Of a DNA stretch of 64,000 nt, positions 44,305 to 52,932 are shown in pieces. The translations under genes were made by a program, and so were the position numbers. Source of the DNA: JAFGLZ01 sp964622545 (lineage in GTDB: Bacteria > Planctomycetota > Phycisphaerae > UBA1845 > JAFGLZ01); assembly GCA_964622545.1 (NCBI GenBank), contig CAZUQM010000006.1, forward strand, positions 124,001-188,000. The letters are read 5' to 3'. Under the pieces are notes generated by a model that was not told the DNA's origin, made no database searches, and saw only the letters and a program-made list of their open reading frames with translations. Numbering within the stretch: position 1 is the stretch's first letter; every line of letters begins with the position of its first letter.

Positions 44305-45720
44305 CTACGCCGGTGCGGGGCCTTCGAGGCCGGGCAGCGGGTTGAGCGGCGAGGCGTCGCGCGGCCCGAGTTCGGACCAGGGCACGCGGATGACGCGTCG
44401 AGCGGGTTCGGGGCGGGTCACGGCGTCGAGTACGCGGTGGGCGGCGATGCGGCCGAAGCGGACCGCGAAGTTCGTCCCGCGATCCTGCGGATAGACCTGG
44501 GCCATCGAGCAGTGCCAGATGCCCGGCAGGGGCGTCTCGATCGGAAGGATCTGCTTCTCACACCCCGCCCGGACGACCGGCTGGGCGTACTCCGACTTGA
44601 AGCTCAGCACGGTTTGCAGCCAGCTCTCCTCGAAGTCGGGCACGACGCGCTGCACCCAGGGCTGCCATTGGTCCATGAGGGCCTGGGTGCCCATCCCTGC
44701 CGTCTCGTCGTCGCGGTGACGATAGCGGGTCAGGTAGGCGATGTGATGGCCGTCGTAGTCGGCCGGCGGGATGAAGTTGGTGTGCTCGATCAGGCCCACG
44801 AACGGTGAGCCGGGTTCGTTCATGTTGATCCAGTAGGCCTGCGTCAGCGGGCGGTTCAGCACGAGCATGAGCTCGGTCACACCGAGGTACGGGATAGCGC
44901 GGGATTGCCGGCGGTAGGCCTCGGGCAGGTCGTCGATCATCTTGACGGCCACGGGCGTCGGAGCGGTGACGATGACGTGGTCGAACGCTTCATCGCCCTC
45001 GTTCGTGCGAACCTGCCATGCCCCGCCAGCCCGGGCGATCTGCTCGACGCATGCCCCGAGCTCGATGCGTCCACCGCCGTCTCGAACGGCCTGCACGAGG
45101 GCGTCGGTCAACCGCTGGAATCCTCCTCGGAGGTAGACCAGCTCCTCGCGCCCGCCCTTCGACCGCGACCGGCCACGACTCTGCAGCTTCGACCAGAACC
45201 ACACGGCGCTGATCTCGTCGGCGTAGGGGCCGAACTTGCCCTCGAAGAGCGGCTTCCACACGACGTCGTAGACGCCCCGGCCGGCCATGCGGGTAATCCA
45301 CGAGCGGGCCGAGATGCCCTCCAGCTTGCGGTGATCCCACACGGTCCGTCCTTGGAGGACCAGGCGGGCCATGCGGAGGCGGTCTCGCAGGCGGAGAGGT
45401 CGGAACCGGAGCAGGTCGCCGGGCGAGCTGAGGCGGTGCAGACCGCCTTGCAGGAACGTGCTGGTGGTGGTCGGGCGCGAGATGAGGTCTTGGCCCAGGC
45501 CCAGCTCGCGGACGAGACCGAGGATATCCTCGTCACAGTTGAACCAGTGGTGGTAGAAGCGCTCGATCTGGGTCCAGCCGAAAGGCAGGGCTGAGGCCAG
45601 GCCTCCGGCCCGCGAGCCAGCCTCGTAGATCACGGGGCGGATGCCGGCGCGGAGGAGCTCGCGGGCGGCCGTCAGGCCGCTGTATCCCGCTCCGATGATG
45701 GCGATGCGTGGTCTGCTCAT
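44305..45720 (-). CDS. FAD-dependent amine-oxidase-type oxidoreductase (protoporphyrinogen oxidase-like)
   Basis: A 471-residue flavoprotein. The N-terminus is the FAD-binding motif IAIIGAGYSGLTAARELLRAG, followed by VIYEAGSRAGGLASA with the conserved Glu and GG. FYHHWFNCDEDILGLVRELGL and LRGGFQRLTDALVQAV are typical of the NAD(P)-binding amine oxidase/UDP-galactopyranose-mutase-like group found in polysaccharide loci. I choose ATG 45720; the frame opens at 45834. It is divergent from the PRPP synthetase-like gene. The substrate is not predictable. Confidence 0.82.
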   Translation of the reverse strand: MSRPRIAIIGAGYSGLTAARELLRAGIRPVIYEAGSRAGGLASALPFGWTQIERFYHHWFNCDEDILGLVRELGLGQDLISRPTTTSTFLQGGLHRLSSPGDLLRFRPLRLRDRLRMARLVLQGRTVWDHRKLEGISARSWITRMAGRGVYDVVWKPLFEGKFGPYADEISAVWFWSKLQSRGRSRSKGGREELVYLRGGFQRLTDALVQAVRDGGGRIELGACVEQIARAGGAWQVRTNEGDEAFDHVIVTAPTPVAVKMIDDLPEAYRRQSRAIPYLGVTELMLVLNRPLTQAYWINMNEPGSPFVGLIEHTNFIPPADYDGHHIAYLTRYRHRDDETAGMGTQALMDQWQPWVQRVVPDFEESWLQTVLSFKSEYAQPVVRAGCEKQILPIETPLPGIWHCSMAQVYPQDRGTNFAVRFGRIAAHRVLDAVTRPEPARRVIRVPWSELGPRDASPLNPLPGLEGPAPA

Positions 45721-45947
45721 GGTTGCCGGGGCGGCGCCTTTGGAGCGTAAACTACTTATTATGAAAGACTTCGGCACAGGACAAGCTTGTGCTTTGCTCT
45801 CGAGGCTGCCGTCAGGTCGCCACCCCATGAGCACATCGGTCGATTCTCGGACCGCCTTAAGTTAGCGGACGCAGCATCCGGGGGTGCGGTTGGGACTGGC
45901 CTGAGGCTGGGTCGGTCGCATCCAAAGGGTGTCATGGTGGATCAGAA

Positions 45948-45975
45948 TTGACACGCACTGGCCTCGTCCTAAGAT
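45948..45975 (+). promoter_or_regulatory. Predicted promoter for the second PRPP synthetase-like gene
   Basis: TTGACA (45948-45953), 16-base spacer, TAAGAT (45970-45975). The expected start is near 45982, 33 bases before the ATG. Confidence 0.5.
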
Positions 45976-46014
45976 GATCGCTTTGGCGCACGGGGCCATG
46001 ACGGAAGGACACCC

Positions 46015-46971
46015 ATGGGGCAACACGACCACGACGACCTGCGGGTGTTCGGCGGGTCGGCCAGCCAGAAGATGACCGCCGAGATCTGCCGGCTGCTCGA
46101 GAGCGAGCCCGGTCGGTGCGAGGTGATGCGCTTCAGTGAGGGCAACACGTTCGTGCGGGTCTTGGAGAACGTCCGGGGTCTGGACACGTTCATCGTCCAG
46201 TCGCTGTGCGGGTCGGTGAACGACCAGTTCATGGAGCTGCTGTTCTGGATCGATGCGCTGCGGCGGGCGTCGGCCAAGGAGGTCACCGCGGTAATCCCCT
46301 TCTTCAGCTACGCCAAGGGGGACAAGAAGGATGAGCCACGCGTCTCGATCCGTGCGCGGGTCTGTGCCGACTGCCTCGAGGCCGCAGGGGCGGATCGTGT
46401 TCTGACGATGGACCTGCATACCCCCCAGATACAAGGCTTCTTCGGCATCACGGTGGACCACCTCTACGCCCTGCCGGTGATCGTCGAGCATTTCCGCCCC
46501 CTGGTCAGCGGAGACTGGGTCATCGTCGCCCCGGACGTGGGCTTCGGCGAGCAGGCGAGGCGCTTCGGCCGCGCGCTCGGGATCGACTATGTGGTGAGCG
46601 AGAAGACCCGCCGCTCCCACGACGAAAAGGCCGAGGTCCTGCGGATCATCGGCGACGTGAGCGGCAAGACCTGTCTGATCGTGGACGATTTCGTAATCAG
46701 TGGCGGCACGCTGATCGCCACGGCCGAGAAGCTGATCGAGGAGGGCGCCACGAAGGTCTTCGCGGCCGTGACGCACGGCGTTCTGCCGACATCGGCGACC
46801 GAACGCATCCACGACAGCCGCATCCAGAAGCTGGTCATCACCGACACGATCGAGGGTCATGATGGCGAGCTGCCGGAGTCGATCGAGGTGGTTTCGGTGG
46901 CCTCGCTGTTCAGCCGGGCTATCCACAACATCCACCACCGCACGAGTGTGAGCGAGCTGTTTCAGTATTGA
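46015..46971 (+). CDS. Ribose-phosphate pyrophosphokinase-like protein (second copy)
   Basis: A 318-residue PRPP synthetase homologue. The N-terminal half has LRVFGGSASQKMT, FSEGNTFVRVLENVRGLDTF, VIPFFSYAKGDKKDEP and the metal-binding DLHTPQIQGFF. The C-terminal half has the PRPP loop CLIVDDFVISGGTLIATAEKL. Compared with standard Prs (YARQDRK and DDMIDTGGT), both the ATP-side loop and the PRPP loop are changed (Ile-Ser for Asp-Thr before GGT). A classical prs ends at base 57, so this is a divergent paralogue. It may have altered regulation or a different pyrophosphoryl acceptor. GGAAGGA precedes the ATG. Confidence 0.85.
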   Translation: MGQHDHDDLRVFGGSASQKMTAEICRLLESEPGRCEVMRFSEGNTFVRVLENVRGLDTFIVQSLCGSVNDQFMELLFWIDALRRASAKEVTAVIPFFSYAKGDKKDEPRVSIRARVCADCLEAAGADRVLTMDLHTPQIQGFFGITVDHLYALPVIVEHFRPLVSGDWVIVAPDVGFGEQARRFGRALGIDYVVSEKTRRSHDEKAEVLRIIGDVSGKTCLIVDDFVISGGTLIATAEKLIEEGATKVFAAVTHGVLPTSATERIHDSRIQKLVITDTIEGHDGELPESIEVVSVASLFSRAIHNIHHRTSVSELFQY

Positions 46972-47328
46972 GGGGCAGCACGGGGCCGTCGGAGGGACGT
47001 CCGTGGGGATGTGGCCGCGATTCGGGCTGGCGATCGGGGGGTCTATCTGAGAATTGGGTTGCCGCCGGCTAACCCAGCGGGCTATGATGCATCTACCACG
47101 GTGGGTCCAAAGGGACGGCGCGGTCCTTGCGGGTCGCTCTGCGAGCGGAGTTGGCCCGATTCTCCGTGTCCGTTCATGGTGTCCACGCTTCGATGATCGC
47201 CGCGGGCTGGGTCTCACGGACCAGCCCGATGATCGAGGTCGGCGTATCGGCAAGGAGCACATCGGCGAGCGGATCGAGGGGCCCGGCGCGTAAGGGATGC
47301 GCCCGGTCCGATGAGGAGTGAACGTCGA
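46972..47328 (+). other. Leader region of the radical SAM gene
   Basis: No gene is seen in 357 bases. A predicted promoter lies at 47059-47088. A hairpin GGGCTGG/CCAGCCC (47204-47210 with 47221-47227) lies within the predicted leader. Confidence 0.45.
47059..47088 (+). promoter_or_regulatory. Predicted promoter for the radical SAM gene
   Basis: TTGCCG (47059-47064), 18-base spacer, TATGAT (47083-47088). It would give a leader of about 235 bases before the ATG at 47329. Confidence 0.42.
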
Positions 47329-49431
47329 ATGCCCAAACACCCTAAGCTCTACTCATACCTGAAGGACTACGGCGAGAAGCATCCCCTCTGGTGCAACAAC
47401 CCCCAGAAGCCGCCTGTGACGAAATCCAACGCGACGACCGAGCTGGATGCCTACAAGCTCTCCTTGCGGAGGCACGACCCGAAGAAGCACGGCCTACCGT
47501 GGACCTGTCTATCGATGTGCCATGATTGCGGCGAGCCCGTTCCGGCCAGGTTCGAGCAGGTTGCGGGTCAGGTCGTACACACGCGCGACTGCCCGGTGCA
47601 TGGCCCGGTGGCCGAGGCCCATGACGACAACATCTTCACGACACGATACAGCGATCGCGATCTGTCGCCGGAGGCCACGCTGACGGGCATTCGCATCCAG
47701 CCGGTGCTGCGGGGCCTTCCGCGGACCGTCGAGACGCTCTGTCCTGAGTGTTCGTGCGTGATCCTGGGCCGGTACTACGAGCACGGCGGGCAGGTGTGGA
47801 TCGAGAAGACCTGTCCGGAGCATGGTTACATCCGCGACAAGATCAGCAGCGACGTGAAGTTGTATCTCAAGGGCGCCCATTGGTCTTGGGACGAGGGTAT
47901 CGGCCAGGCCAGACCGCACGTGAAGGGTTCGACGCGGTGCCCGACCGATTGCGGCTTGTGCTCGGCCCACCAGTCGACGTCGGTGCTATCACAGATCGAG
48001 CTCACGACGCGATGCAATCTGCGGTGCCCGGTGTGCTGGGCGAACGCCGGCGCGAGCGGGCGCGTGGTCGAGCACAGCTACGAGCAGGTGATCGGGATGC
48101 TCCAGCAGCTCCGCGACATGCGGCCGATCCCCTCGACGACGGTGCAGTTCACCGGCGGCGAACCGACGCTGCATCCCCGCTTCCATGACATCGTGCGGGC
48201 GGCCCGCAACATGGAGTTCAGCCATGTGATGGTCGCGACCAACGGCCTGACGCACGCCAACGAGGAGTTTGCGGCGCGCTCGGCCGAGGCGGGGCTGCAC
48301 AACCTGTACCTTCAGTTCGACGGCGTCGGCTCGGACGCGTATCAGAACACGCGGGGCGAGGACCTGTGGGAGCGCAAGCTCGCGTGCATCGAGAATTGCC
48401 GCAAGTTCGGCATCAAGATCTGTCTCGTGCCGACGATCATCAAGACCGTCAACGACGATCAGGTGGGCAAGATCGTCCAGTTCGCGTGTCAGAACACGGA
48501 CGTGATCGCGGGCATCTCGTTCCAGCCCGTCTGCTTCAGCGGCCGGATCAGTCATCACGAGCGGCTCGCCAAGCGTTACACGCTGGCGGATCTGGCGCAT
48601 GACGTGTGCGCCGTGGTGCCGGACGGCGACCCGTATCGCGACTTCTTCCCGCTCAGCTTCGCCCAGCCGATCTCGAAGATTCTGTCGGCCCAGGACGGCA
48701 AGCCCAAGATCGAGAGCAACTGCCACCCGGATTGTGCGTTCGGCACGTACATGCTGGTCGATCAGTCGGGCAGGCCCTATCCGTTCCCGGTCGTGTTCAA
48801 CATGATCGAGCTGTTCAAGGACCTCTACAAGCTGGCCGACGACATCCACCGCGAGCGACGCAGCGGGCGAATGAGCTTCTGGGACAAGATGCGGGTCTAC
48901 TGGGCCTTCAAGCGGAACTTCCTGCGCAAGACTGCGCCGAGCGACCTGACGGTCGGGATGTTCATCAACACGCTGCTGGGCTGCGTGAACAAGGAGATCG
49001 GCCGGGGCGGCAAGATCGAGACGTACAAGTCGATGTTGTGCGCGGGCATGCACTTCCAGGACCGGTACAACTTCGACGTCGAGCGGATCAAGCGGTGCAA
49101 CATCCTCTACAGCACGCCGGACGGGATCTACCCGTTCTGCACGTTCAACGGCGGGCCGGCCTACCGCGACTTCTTCGAGGCCAAGCACAGCGTCTCCAAG
49201 GAGCAATGGCAGCACAGCCACCCGGAGCTGCCGATCCGCCCTTCCAGCCATCCGCAGGCGGTCATGCCGTGGGCCGACCGCTTCGGCGCCGAGGTGAACG
49301 AGCCGATGTTCACGCCGGAGCTGGAGGCCAAGATCGAGAAGATGGTGGCCACCTACAAGGGGAACGACTGGCTGCTGGGCGGTGGCAACGGTAGCGGCAA
49401 CGGGCATCACGGGGGCAACGGCAGGCATTAG
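47329..49431 (+). CDS. Multi-cluster radical SAM protein, tetraether/membrane-spanning lipid synthase-like
   Basis: A 700-residue radical SAM enzyme. The SAM cluster motif is C229-x3-C233-x2-C236 in TTRCNLRCPVCWANAG, followed by QFTGGEPTLHPRF. The N-terminal part carries further Cys pairs: CHDCG, DCPVHG, LCPEC with TCPEHG (rubredoxin-like), and RCPTDCGLC. Others lie near the C-terminus (NCHPDCAFGTYMLVD, KRCNILYSTPDGIYPFCTF). This set of extra metal sites and the CHPDC...FGTYM region resembles archaeal Tes (MJ0619 type) and the bacterial membrane-spanning lipid synthases, which join lipid tails carbon to carbon. That assignment is from memory of the family and not from a search. GAGGAG precedes the ATG; the C-terminus is Gly/Asn/His-rich. 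Confidence 0.7.
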   Translation: MPKHPKLYSYLKDYGEKHPLWCNNPQKPPVTKSNATTELDAYKLSLRRHDPKKHGLPWTCLSMCHDCGEPVPARFEQVAGQVVHTRDCPVHGPVAEAHDDNIFTTRYSDRDLSPEATLTGIRIQPVLRGLPRTVETLCPECSCVILGRYYEHGGQVWIEKTCPEHGYIRDKISSDVKLYLKGAHWSWDEGIGQARPHVKGSTRCPTDCGLCSAHQSTSVLSQIELTTRCNLRCPVCWANAGASGRVVEHSYEQVIGMLQQLRDMRPIPSTTVQFTGGEPTLHPRFHDIVRAARNMEFSHVMVATNGLTHANEEFAARSAEAGLHNLYLQFDGVGSDAYQNTRGEDLWERKLACIENCRKFGIKICLVPTIIKTVNDDQVGKIVQFACQNTDVIAGISFQPVCFSGRISHHERLAKRYTLADLAHDVCAVVPDGDPYRDFFPLSFAQPISKILSAQDGKPKIESNCHPDCAFGTYMLVDQSGRPYPFPVVFNMIELFKDLYKLADDIHRERRSGRMSFWDKMRVYWAFKRNFLRKTAPSDLTVGMFINTLLGCVNKEIGRGGKIETYKSMLCAGMHFQDRYNFDVERIKRCNILYSTPDGIYPFCTFNGGPAYRDFFEAKHSVSKEQWQHSHPELPIRPSSHPQAVMPWADRFGAEVNEPMFTPELEAKIEKMVATYKGNDWLLGGGNGSGNGHHGGNGRH

Positions 49432-49440
49432 GACAGCGGG

Positions 49441-49468
49441 GGCTAGGGTCTAGGGTTCTAGGGGCTAG
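49441..49468 (+). repeat. Short degenerate CTAGGG repeat
   Basis: Directly after the radical SAM gene, CTAGGG recurs three times within 28 bases, followed by another CTAG. It is too short to classify and may be part of an intergenic repeat family. Confidence 0.45.
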
Positions 49469-49502
49469 TAGTCCAACACAATTGAATTTGTCGGTTCCAC
49501 AA

Positions 49503-49542
49503 CTTCGGGGTCGTCGTCAGAGACGCGACGGCGGCCCCGAAG
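49503..49542. terminator. Strong hairpin between convergent genes, possible bidirectional terminator
   Basis: CTTCGGGG (49503-49510) pairs perfectly with CCCCGAAG (49535-49542), with an inner CGTCG/CGACG stem. It lies between the + strand radical SAM gene and the minus-strand ATP-grasp gene. There is no T tract, so it may work only with Rho or not at all. Confidence 0.42.
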
Positions 49543-49656
49543 CCGGGAAACCGATGGACTCAAGGGTGTCGGCCTATCAGGGGCTCGAGAGAGTGTCCGG
49601 CAAGGACGGTCTTTGACGGTGATCCGTGGCCGTTCCTGTCCGGGGGCTTGGCAGGT

Positions 49657-50670
49657 TCACTCCGGCGGCATCCGATCCAGGAAGACCGACTGATCGTATC
49701 GGAGCATGCACACGCCGTCGCGGTAGCCGTCCATTCGGATCCGCGGATGCTCGCCGCGGACCTCCGTCAGCAACCATTTCGGGAAGTTGGCCCCGGCGTG
49801 GATCGCCAGCGGGGCGCCGCCGCCGAACCGGGGGTTGATCTCGATGACGCGAATCCGACCCCGCGGCGTGCGGATGCACTGCACCGTGATCACGCCGATG
49901 CAGGCCCCGATCGATTCGACGACGTGCCGGCCGATCTCGATCAGCTCGGGATCCTTGACGACGCGGGCCTTCTGCACCTCGCCGGCGCGGACCTCGAGCC
50001 GCTGCCTCGGCACGACACACCGGACCTGCCCGTCGAGGCCGGCATAGACGTCCAGCGTGTACTCCACCCCGGAGACGAACTCCTGGACGACGGCCTCGGG
50101 CACGCGCCGGCCCCAGTACTTCAGGGCGGCGAGATCGTCGACGCGGACGTTGCCCTTGCCGGCCGAGCCGTATCGCGGCTTGATCTGATAGGGGAACTTG
50201 TGGGCCTGGCGTCGCACGGCCTGCGCCGCGGGCCAGGTCTTGGGCGTATCGATCTTCGCTGCCTGGAGCTTCTCGCACGTCAGCAGCTTGTCGCGCCCGA
50301 TGTGGACCACCTCGGGTGCCGAGACCGTCGCGGTGCAGCCGCGGTCGGCGAACTCGCTCCTGGCATCGGCCAACCGCAGGAGCTCGGTATCGATCGTGGG
50401 CACGAGCAGATGGATGCGATGGCGCTCGATGAGCTCCAGCAGGTCGGACAGGTAGTTGCGATGCGCGATGGGGGACACCTGGTGGGCCTGATCGACGTGG
50501 TGCATGGCCGGGGCCAGGCTGCTGACGTCGGTGCCGTGGAGCTTGAGGTCGATCTTGAGCTCCTCACCGGCGGCGCGGAAGGCCTGCACGAGCTCGACGC
50601 GCCGCCCCACACAGCTCAGCAAGACGTTCAGCGTCGGGCGGCGTCCGGCTTTCCGTCGTCGTAAGGCCAC
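49657..50670 (-). CDS. ATP-grasp family ligase
   Basis: A 337-residue ATP-grasp protein with a CarB/PylC-like layout. An N-terminal Rossmann-like domain (LNVLLSCVGRRVELVQAF) is followed by VVHIGRDKLLTCEKLQAAKI. The ATP-grasp fold has FPYQIKPRYGSAGKG, EAVVQEFVSGVEYTLDVYA and the Mg-binding RVIEINPRFGGGAPL. GTG 50670 is preceded by GGAGG at four bases. It starts 23 bases after ugd ends and is probably co-transcribed with it. Such ligases join an amino acid or similar amine to a carboxylate. The carboxylate of a UDP-uronic acid made by Ugd is a tempting but unproven substrate. Confidence 0.83.
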   Translation of the reverse strand: MALRRRKAGRRPTLNVLLSCVGRRVELVQAFRAAGEELKIDLKLHGTDVSSLAPAMHHVDQAHQVSPIAHRNYLSDLLELIERHRIHLLVPTIDTELLRLADARSEFADRGCTATVSAPEVVHIGRDKLLTCEKLQAAKIDTPKTWPAAQAVRRQAHKFPYQIKPRYGSAGKGNVRVDDLAALKYWGRRVPEAVVQEFVSGVEYTLDVYAGLDGQVRCVVPRQRLEVRAGEVQKARVVKDPELIEIGRHVVESIGACIGVITVQCIRTPRGRIRVIEINPRFGGGAPLAIHAGANFPKWLLTEVRGEHPRIRMDGYRDGVCMLRYDQSVFLDRMPPE

Positions 50671-50693
50671 GTTACCTCCGATGCATTCGGGTG

Positions 50694-52040
50694 TCAGGTT
50701 GGTCTGGTGACGGCCGGGTCGGCCTTTCGCTCGTTGACGACGGGACGTCCCATCGAGTGGTATTCGAACCCCTTTCGGGCCATGGCCTGGGCCTCGTAGA
50801 GGTTGCGTCCGTCGAAGATCAACGGTCGCTTGAGCACCGCGCGCATACGATCGAAGTCCGGCGTACGGAACTCGTTCCACTCGGTCACGATGACCAGGGC
50901 ATCGGCGTCCTCCAACGCCCCGTAGGCGTCCTTGCAGCAGGTCACGCGCTGGCCGAATGCTCGCTGCAGATTGCCCAGCCCGCGAGGATCATGGGCCCGC
51001 ACCTCGGCACCGGCGGCGAGCAGCTCCTCGATGACCACCAGGGCGGGCGCTTCCCGCAGGTCATCCGTCTTGGGTTTGAACGTCACGCCCCATATCGCGA
51101 AGGTCCGGCCGGACAGGTCGCCGTCGAATCGATCGCGGATCTTCTCGAACAGCCTCTGACGCTGTGCCTGGTTGATGTGGTGAACGCTTCGCAGGAGCGT
51201 CGGGTCGTAGCCTTGCTCGGAGGCAAGATGGGCCAGGGCCTGCACGTCCTTGGGGAAGCAGCTTCCGCCGTACCCGGCCCCGGGATAGAGAAAGTGGAAG
51301 CCGATGCGCGAGTCGGTGCCCATGCCGGTGCGAACCTGGTCGACGTCGACGCCGCAGCGCTCGCAGATGTTGGCGATCTCGTTGATGAAGCTGATGCGGG
51401 TCGCGAGGAAGCAGTTGGCGGCGTACTTGGTCATCTCCGCGGCGGACCGGGTCATCACCAGGATGGGCCTTTGATTGCGCACGAAGGGCAGATAGAGTTC
51501 GCGGATCGTCTCGGCCGCCTCCGGATCGGCGGCGCCGATGACCACCCGATCGGGTCGGAGGAAGTCGTCGACGGCCGTGCCCTCCTTGAGGAACTCCGGG
51601 TTGCTCACCACGGCCAAGGGCTGGCGCGTCTTGGAGACCATCTCGGCCTCGAGGCGGTCGCAGGTCCCCACCGGGACGGTCGACTTGACGACCACGATCT
51701 TGGGCTCGGTCATCGTCTCGGCGATGAGGCGACCGATGGCCTCGAGCACGGAGGTGTCGGCCGATCCGTCCTCGCGCGGGGGCGTGCCCACGGCGATGAA
51801 GATGACACGGCCGTGGGCGATGGCCTCGGCCGACTCGGTCGTGAAGCGGAGGCGCCCGGTGCTGAGGTTCTCGGTCAGGAGATCGTGCAGGCCCGGCTCG
51901 TAGATGGGGCTCTTGCCCTGGTTCAGGTGGTCGACCTTCTCCCGATCGATGTCCAGGCCGACCACGTGGTTTCCCGCGTCCGCGAGGCACGTGGCCGTGA
52001 TCAGGCCCACATATCCGGTACCGACGACCGTGATGCGCAT
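50694..52040 (-). CDS. ugd: UDP-glucose 6-dehydrogenase
   Basis: A 448-residue enzyme that oxidises UDP-glucose to UDP-glucuronate with two NAD+. The NAD site is MRITVVGTGYVGLITATCLAD, followed by PIYEPGLHDLL and VVSNPEFLKEGTAVDDF. The catalytic Cys is C261 in GYGGSCFPKD, and WGVTFKPKTDDLREAPAL lies in the C-terminal domain. ATG 52040 is chosen over the open frame to 52100 because the family starts at MRI. UDP-glucuronate could feed the UDP-xylose synthase at 52933-53889. It is divergent from the GT2 gene. Confidence 0.95.
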   Translation of the reverse strand: MRITVVGTGYVGLITATCLADAGNHVVGLDIDREKVDHLNQGKSPIYEPGLHDLLTENLSTGRLRFTTESAEAIAHGRVIFIAVGTPPREDGSADTSVLEAIGRLIAETMTEPKIVVVKSTVPVGTCDRLEAEMVSKTRQPLAVVSNPEFLKEGTAVDDFLRPDRVVIGAADPEAAETIRELYLPFVRNQRPILVMTRSAAEMTKYAANCFLATRISFINEIANICERCGVDVDQVRTGMGTDSRIGFHFLYPGAGYGGSCFPKDVQALAHLASEQGYDPTLLRSVHHINQAQRQRLFEKIRDRFDGDLSGRTFAIWGVTFKPKTDDLREAPALVVIEELLAAGAEVRAHDPRGLGNLQRAFGQRVTCCKDAYGALEDADALVIVTEWNEFRTPDFDRMRAVLKRPLIFDGRNLYEAQAMARKGFEYHSMGRPVVNERKADPAVTRPT

Positions 52041-52106
52041 GGTTGAGGTTCCTCGTGATTGCGTGCCACTCGATAGTGTATCGGCAGACGGGGCACACAA
52101 CCGCAG

Positions 52107-52134
52107 TTGACAGCTTCACCTCGGCCGTTATCTT
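52107..52134 (+). promoter_or_regulatory. Predicted promoter for the GT2-UXS genes
   Basis: TTGACA (52107-52112), 16-base spacer, TATCTT (52129-52134). The start point would be near 52141, about 21 bases before the ATG. Confidence 0.52.
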
Positions 52135-52161
52135 ACATCGTCTTGCCACTGAACGGGAGAG

Positions 52162-52866
52162 ATGATGAAGCTATCCGTGGTCATGCCGGTCTATAACGAG
52201 AAGGCGACGCTCGAGGAGATCGTGCGGCGGGTGATGGCCGTCGACGTCGGCATGGACAAAGAGCTGATCATGGTCGACGACGGGTCGACCGACGGCACGC
52301 GCGATCTGTACGACAAGATCCTGGCCGGCTACCCCCAGGGCGCGATCGTGCTTCAGCTGCACGCCAAGAACCAGGGTAAGGGTGCGGCCCTTCGGACCGG
52401 GTTCAAGTGTGCCACCGGCGACATCGTCCTCGTGCAGGACGCCGACCTCGAGTACGATCCCAACGACTACCACCGCCTGATGAAGCCGATCCTCGACGGC
52501 CGGGCCGACGTCGTGTACGGCTCGCGGTTCGTCGGCAGCGAGGAGCACCGTGTGCTGTTCTTCTGGCACATGGTCGGTAACCGGCTGTTGACGCTGCTCA
52601 GTAACATGCTGACCAACCTGAACCTCACGGACATGGAGACGTGCTACAAGGTCTTCCGCGCCGAGGTCATCAAGAGCATCACCATTCGGAGCAACCGCTT
52701 CGACTTCGAGCCGGAGATCACCGCGAAGGTGGCCAAGCGGCGCTGTCGGATCTACGAGGTGGGCATCAGCTACTCGGGCCGCGACTATGACGAGGGCAAG
52801 AAGATCGGCCTTCCCGACGCGATCCAGGCCGTCTGGACGATCCTGCGCTACAAGTTCTTCGATTAG
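52162..52866 (+). CDS. Family 2 glycosyltransferase, dolichol-phosphate mannosyltransferase-like
   Basis: A 234-residue GT2 enzyme. Seen are LSVVMPVYNEKATLEEIV, ELIMVDDGSTDGT, NQGKGAALRTGFKCATGDIV and the metal motif VQDADLEYDPND. The late segment GSEEHRVLFFWHMVGN with MLTNLNLTDMETCYKVFR is typical of DPM1/Ppm-like transferases that load sugar on polyprenyl phosphate. GGGAGAG precedes the two possible ATG starts (52162 and 52165). It stands 66 bases before the UDP-xylose synthase gene on the same strand, so it may use a sugar from that pathway. Confidence 0.88.
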   Translation: MMKLSVVMPVYNEKATLEEIVRRVMAVDVGMDKELIMVDDGSTDGTRDLYDKILAGYPQGAIVLQLHAKNQGKGAALRTGFKCATGDIVLVQDADLEYDPNDYHRLMKPILDGRADVVYGSRFVGSEEHRVLFFWHMVGNRLLTLLSNMLTNLNLTDMETCYKVFRAEVIKSITIRSNRFDFEPEITAKVAKRRCRIYEVGISYSGRDYDEGKKIGLPDAIQAVWTILRYKFFD

Positions 52867-52932
52867 GACGGTTCGGCGGCAACGACGCGGATGCATGTCC
52901 CGGCGCGGCGAGCCCTGGCACGGAGGCGCCCC

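Noticed and set aside
45758..45784. Minus-strand promoter TTGTCC-15-CATAAT for the FAD oxidoreductase
   Set aside because: The 15-base spacer is too short for confidence, although the region is locally A/T-rich.
47011..47321. Short open frames before the radical SAM gene
   Set aside because: They overlap in several frames, lack ribosome-binding sites and look like random GC-rich open frames in a leader region.
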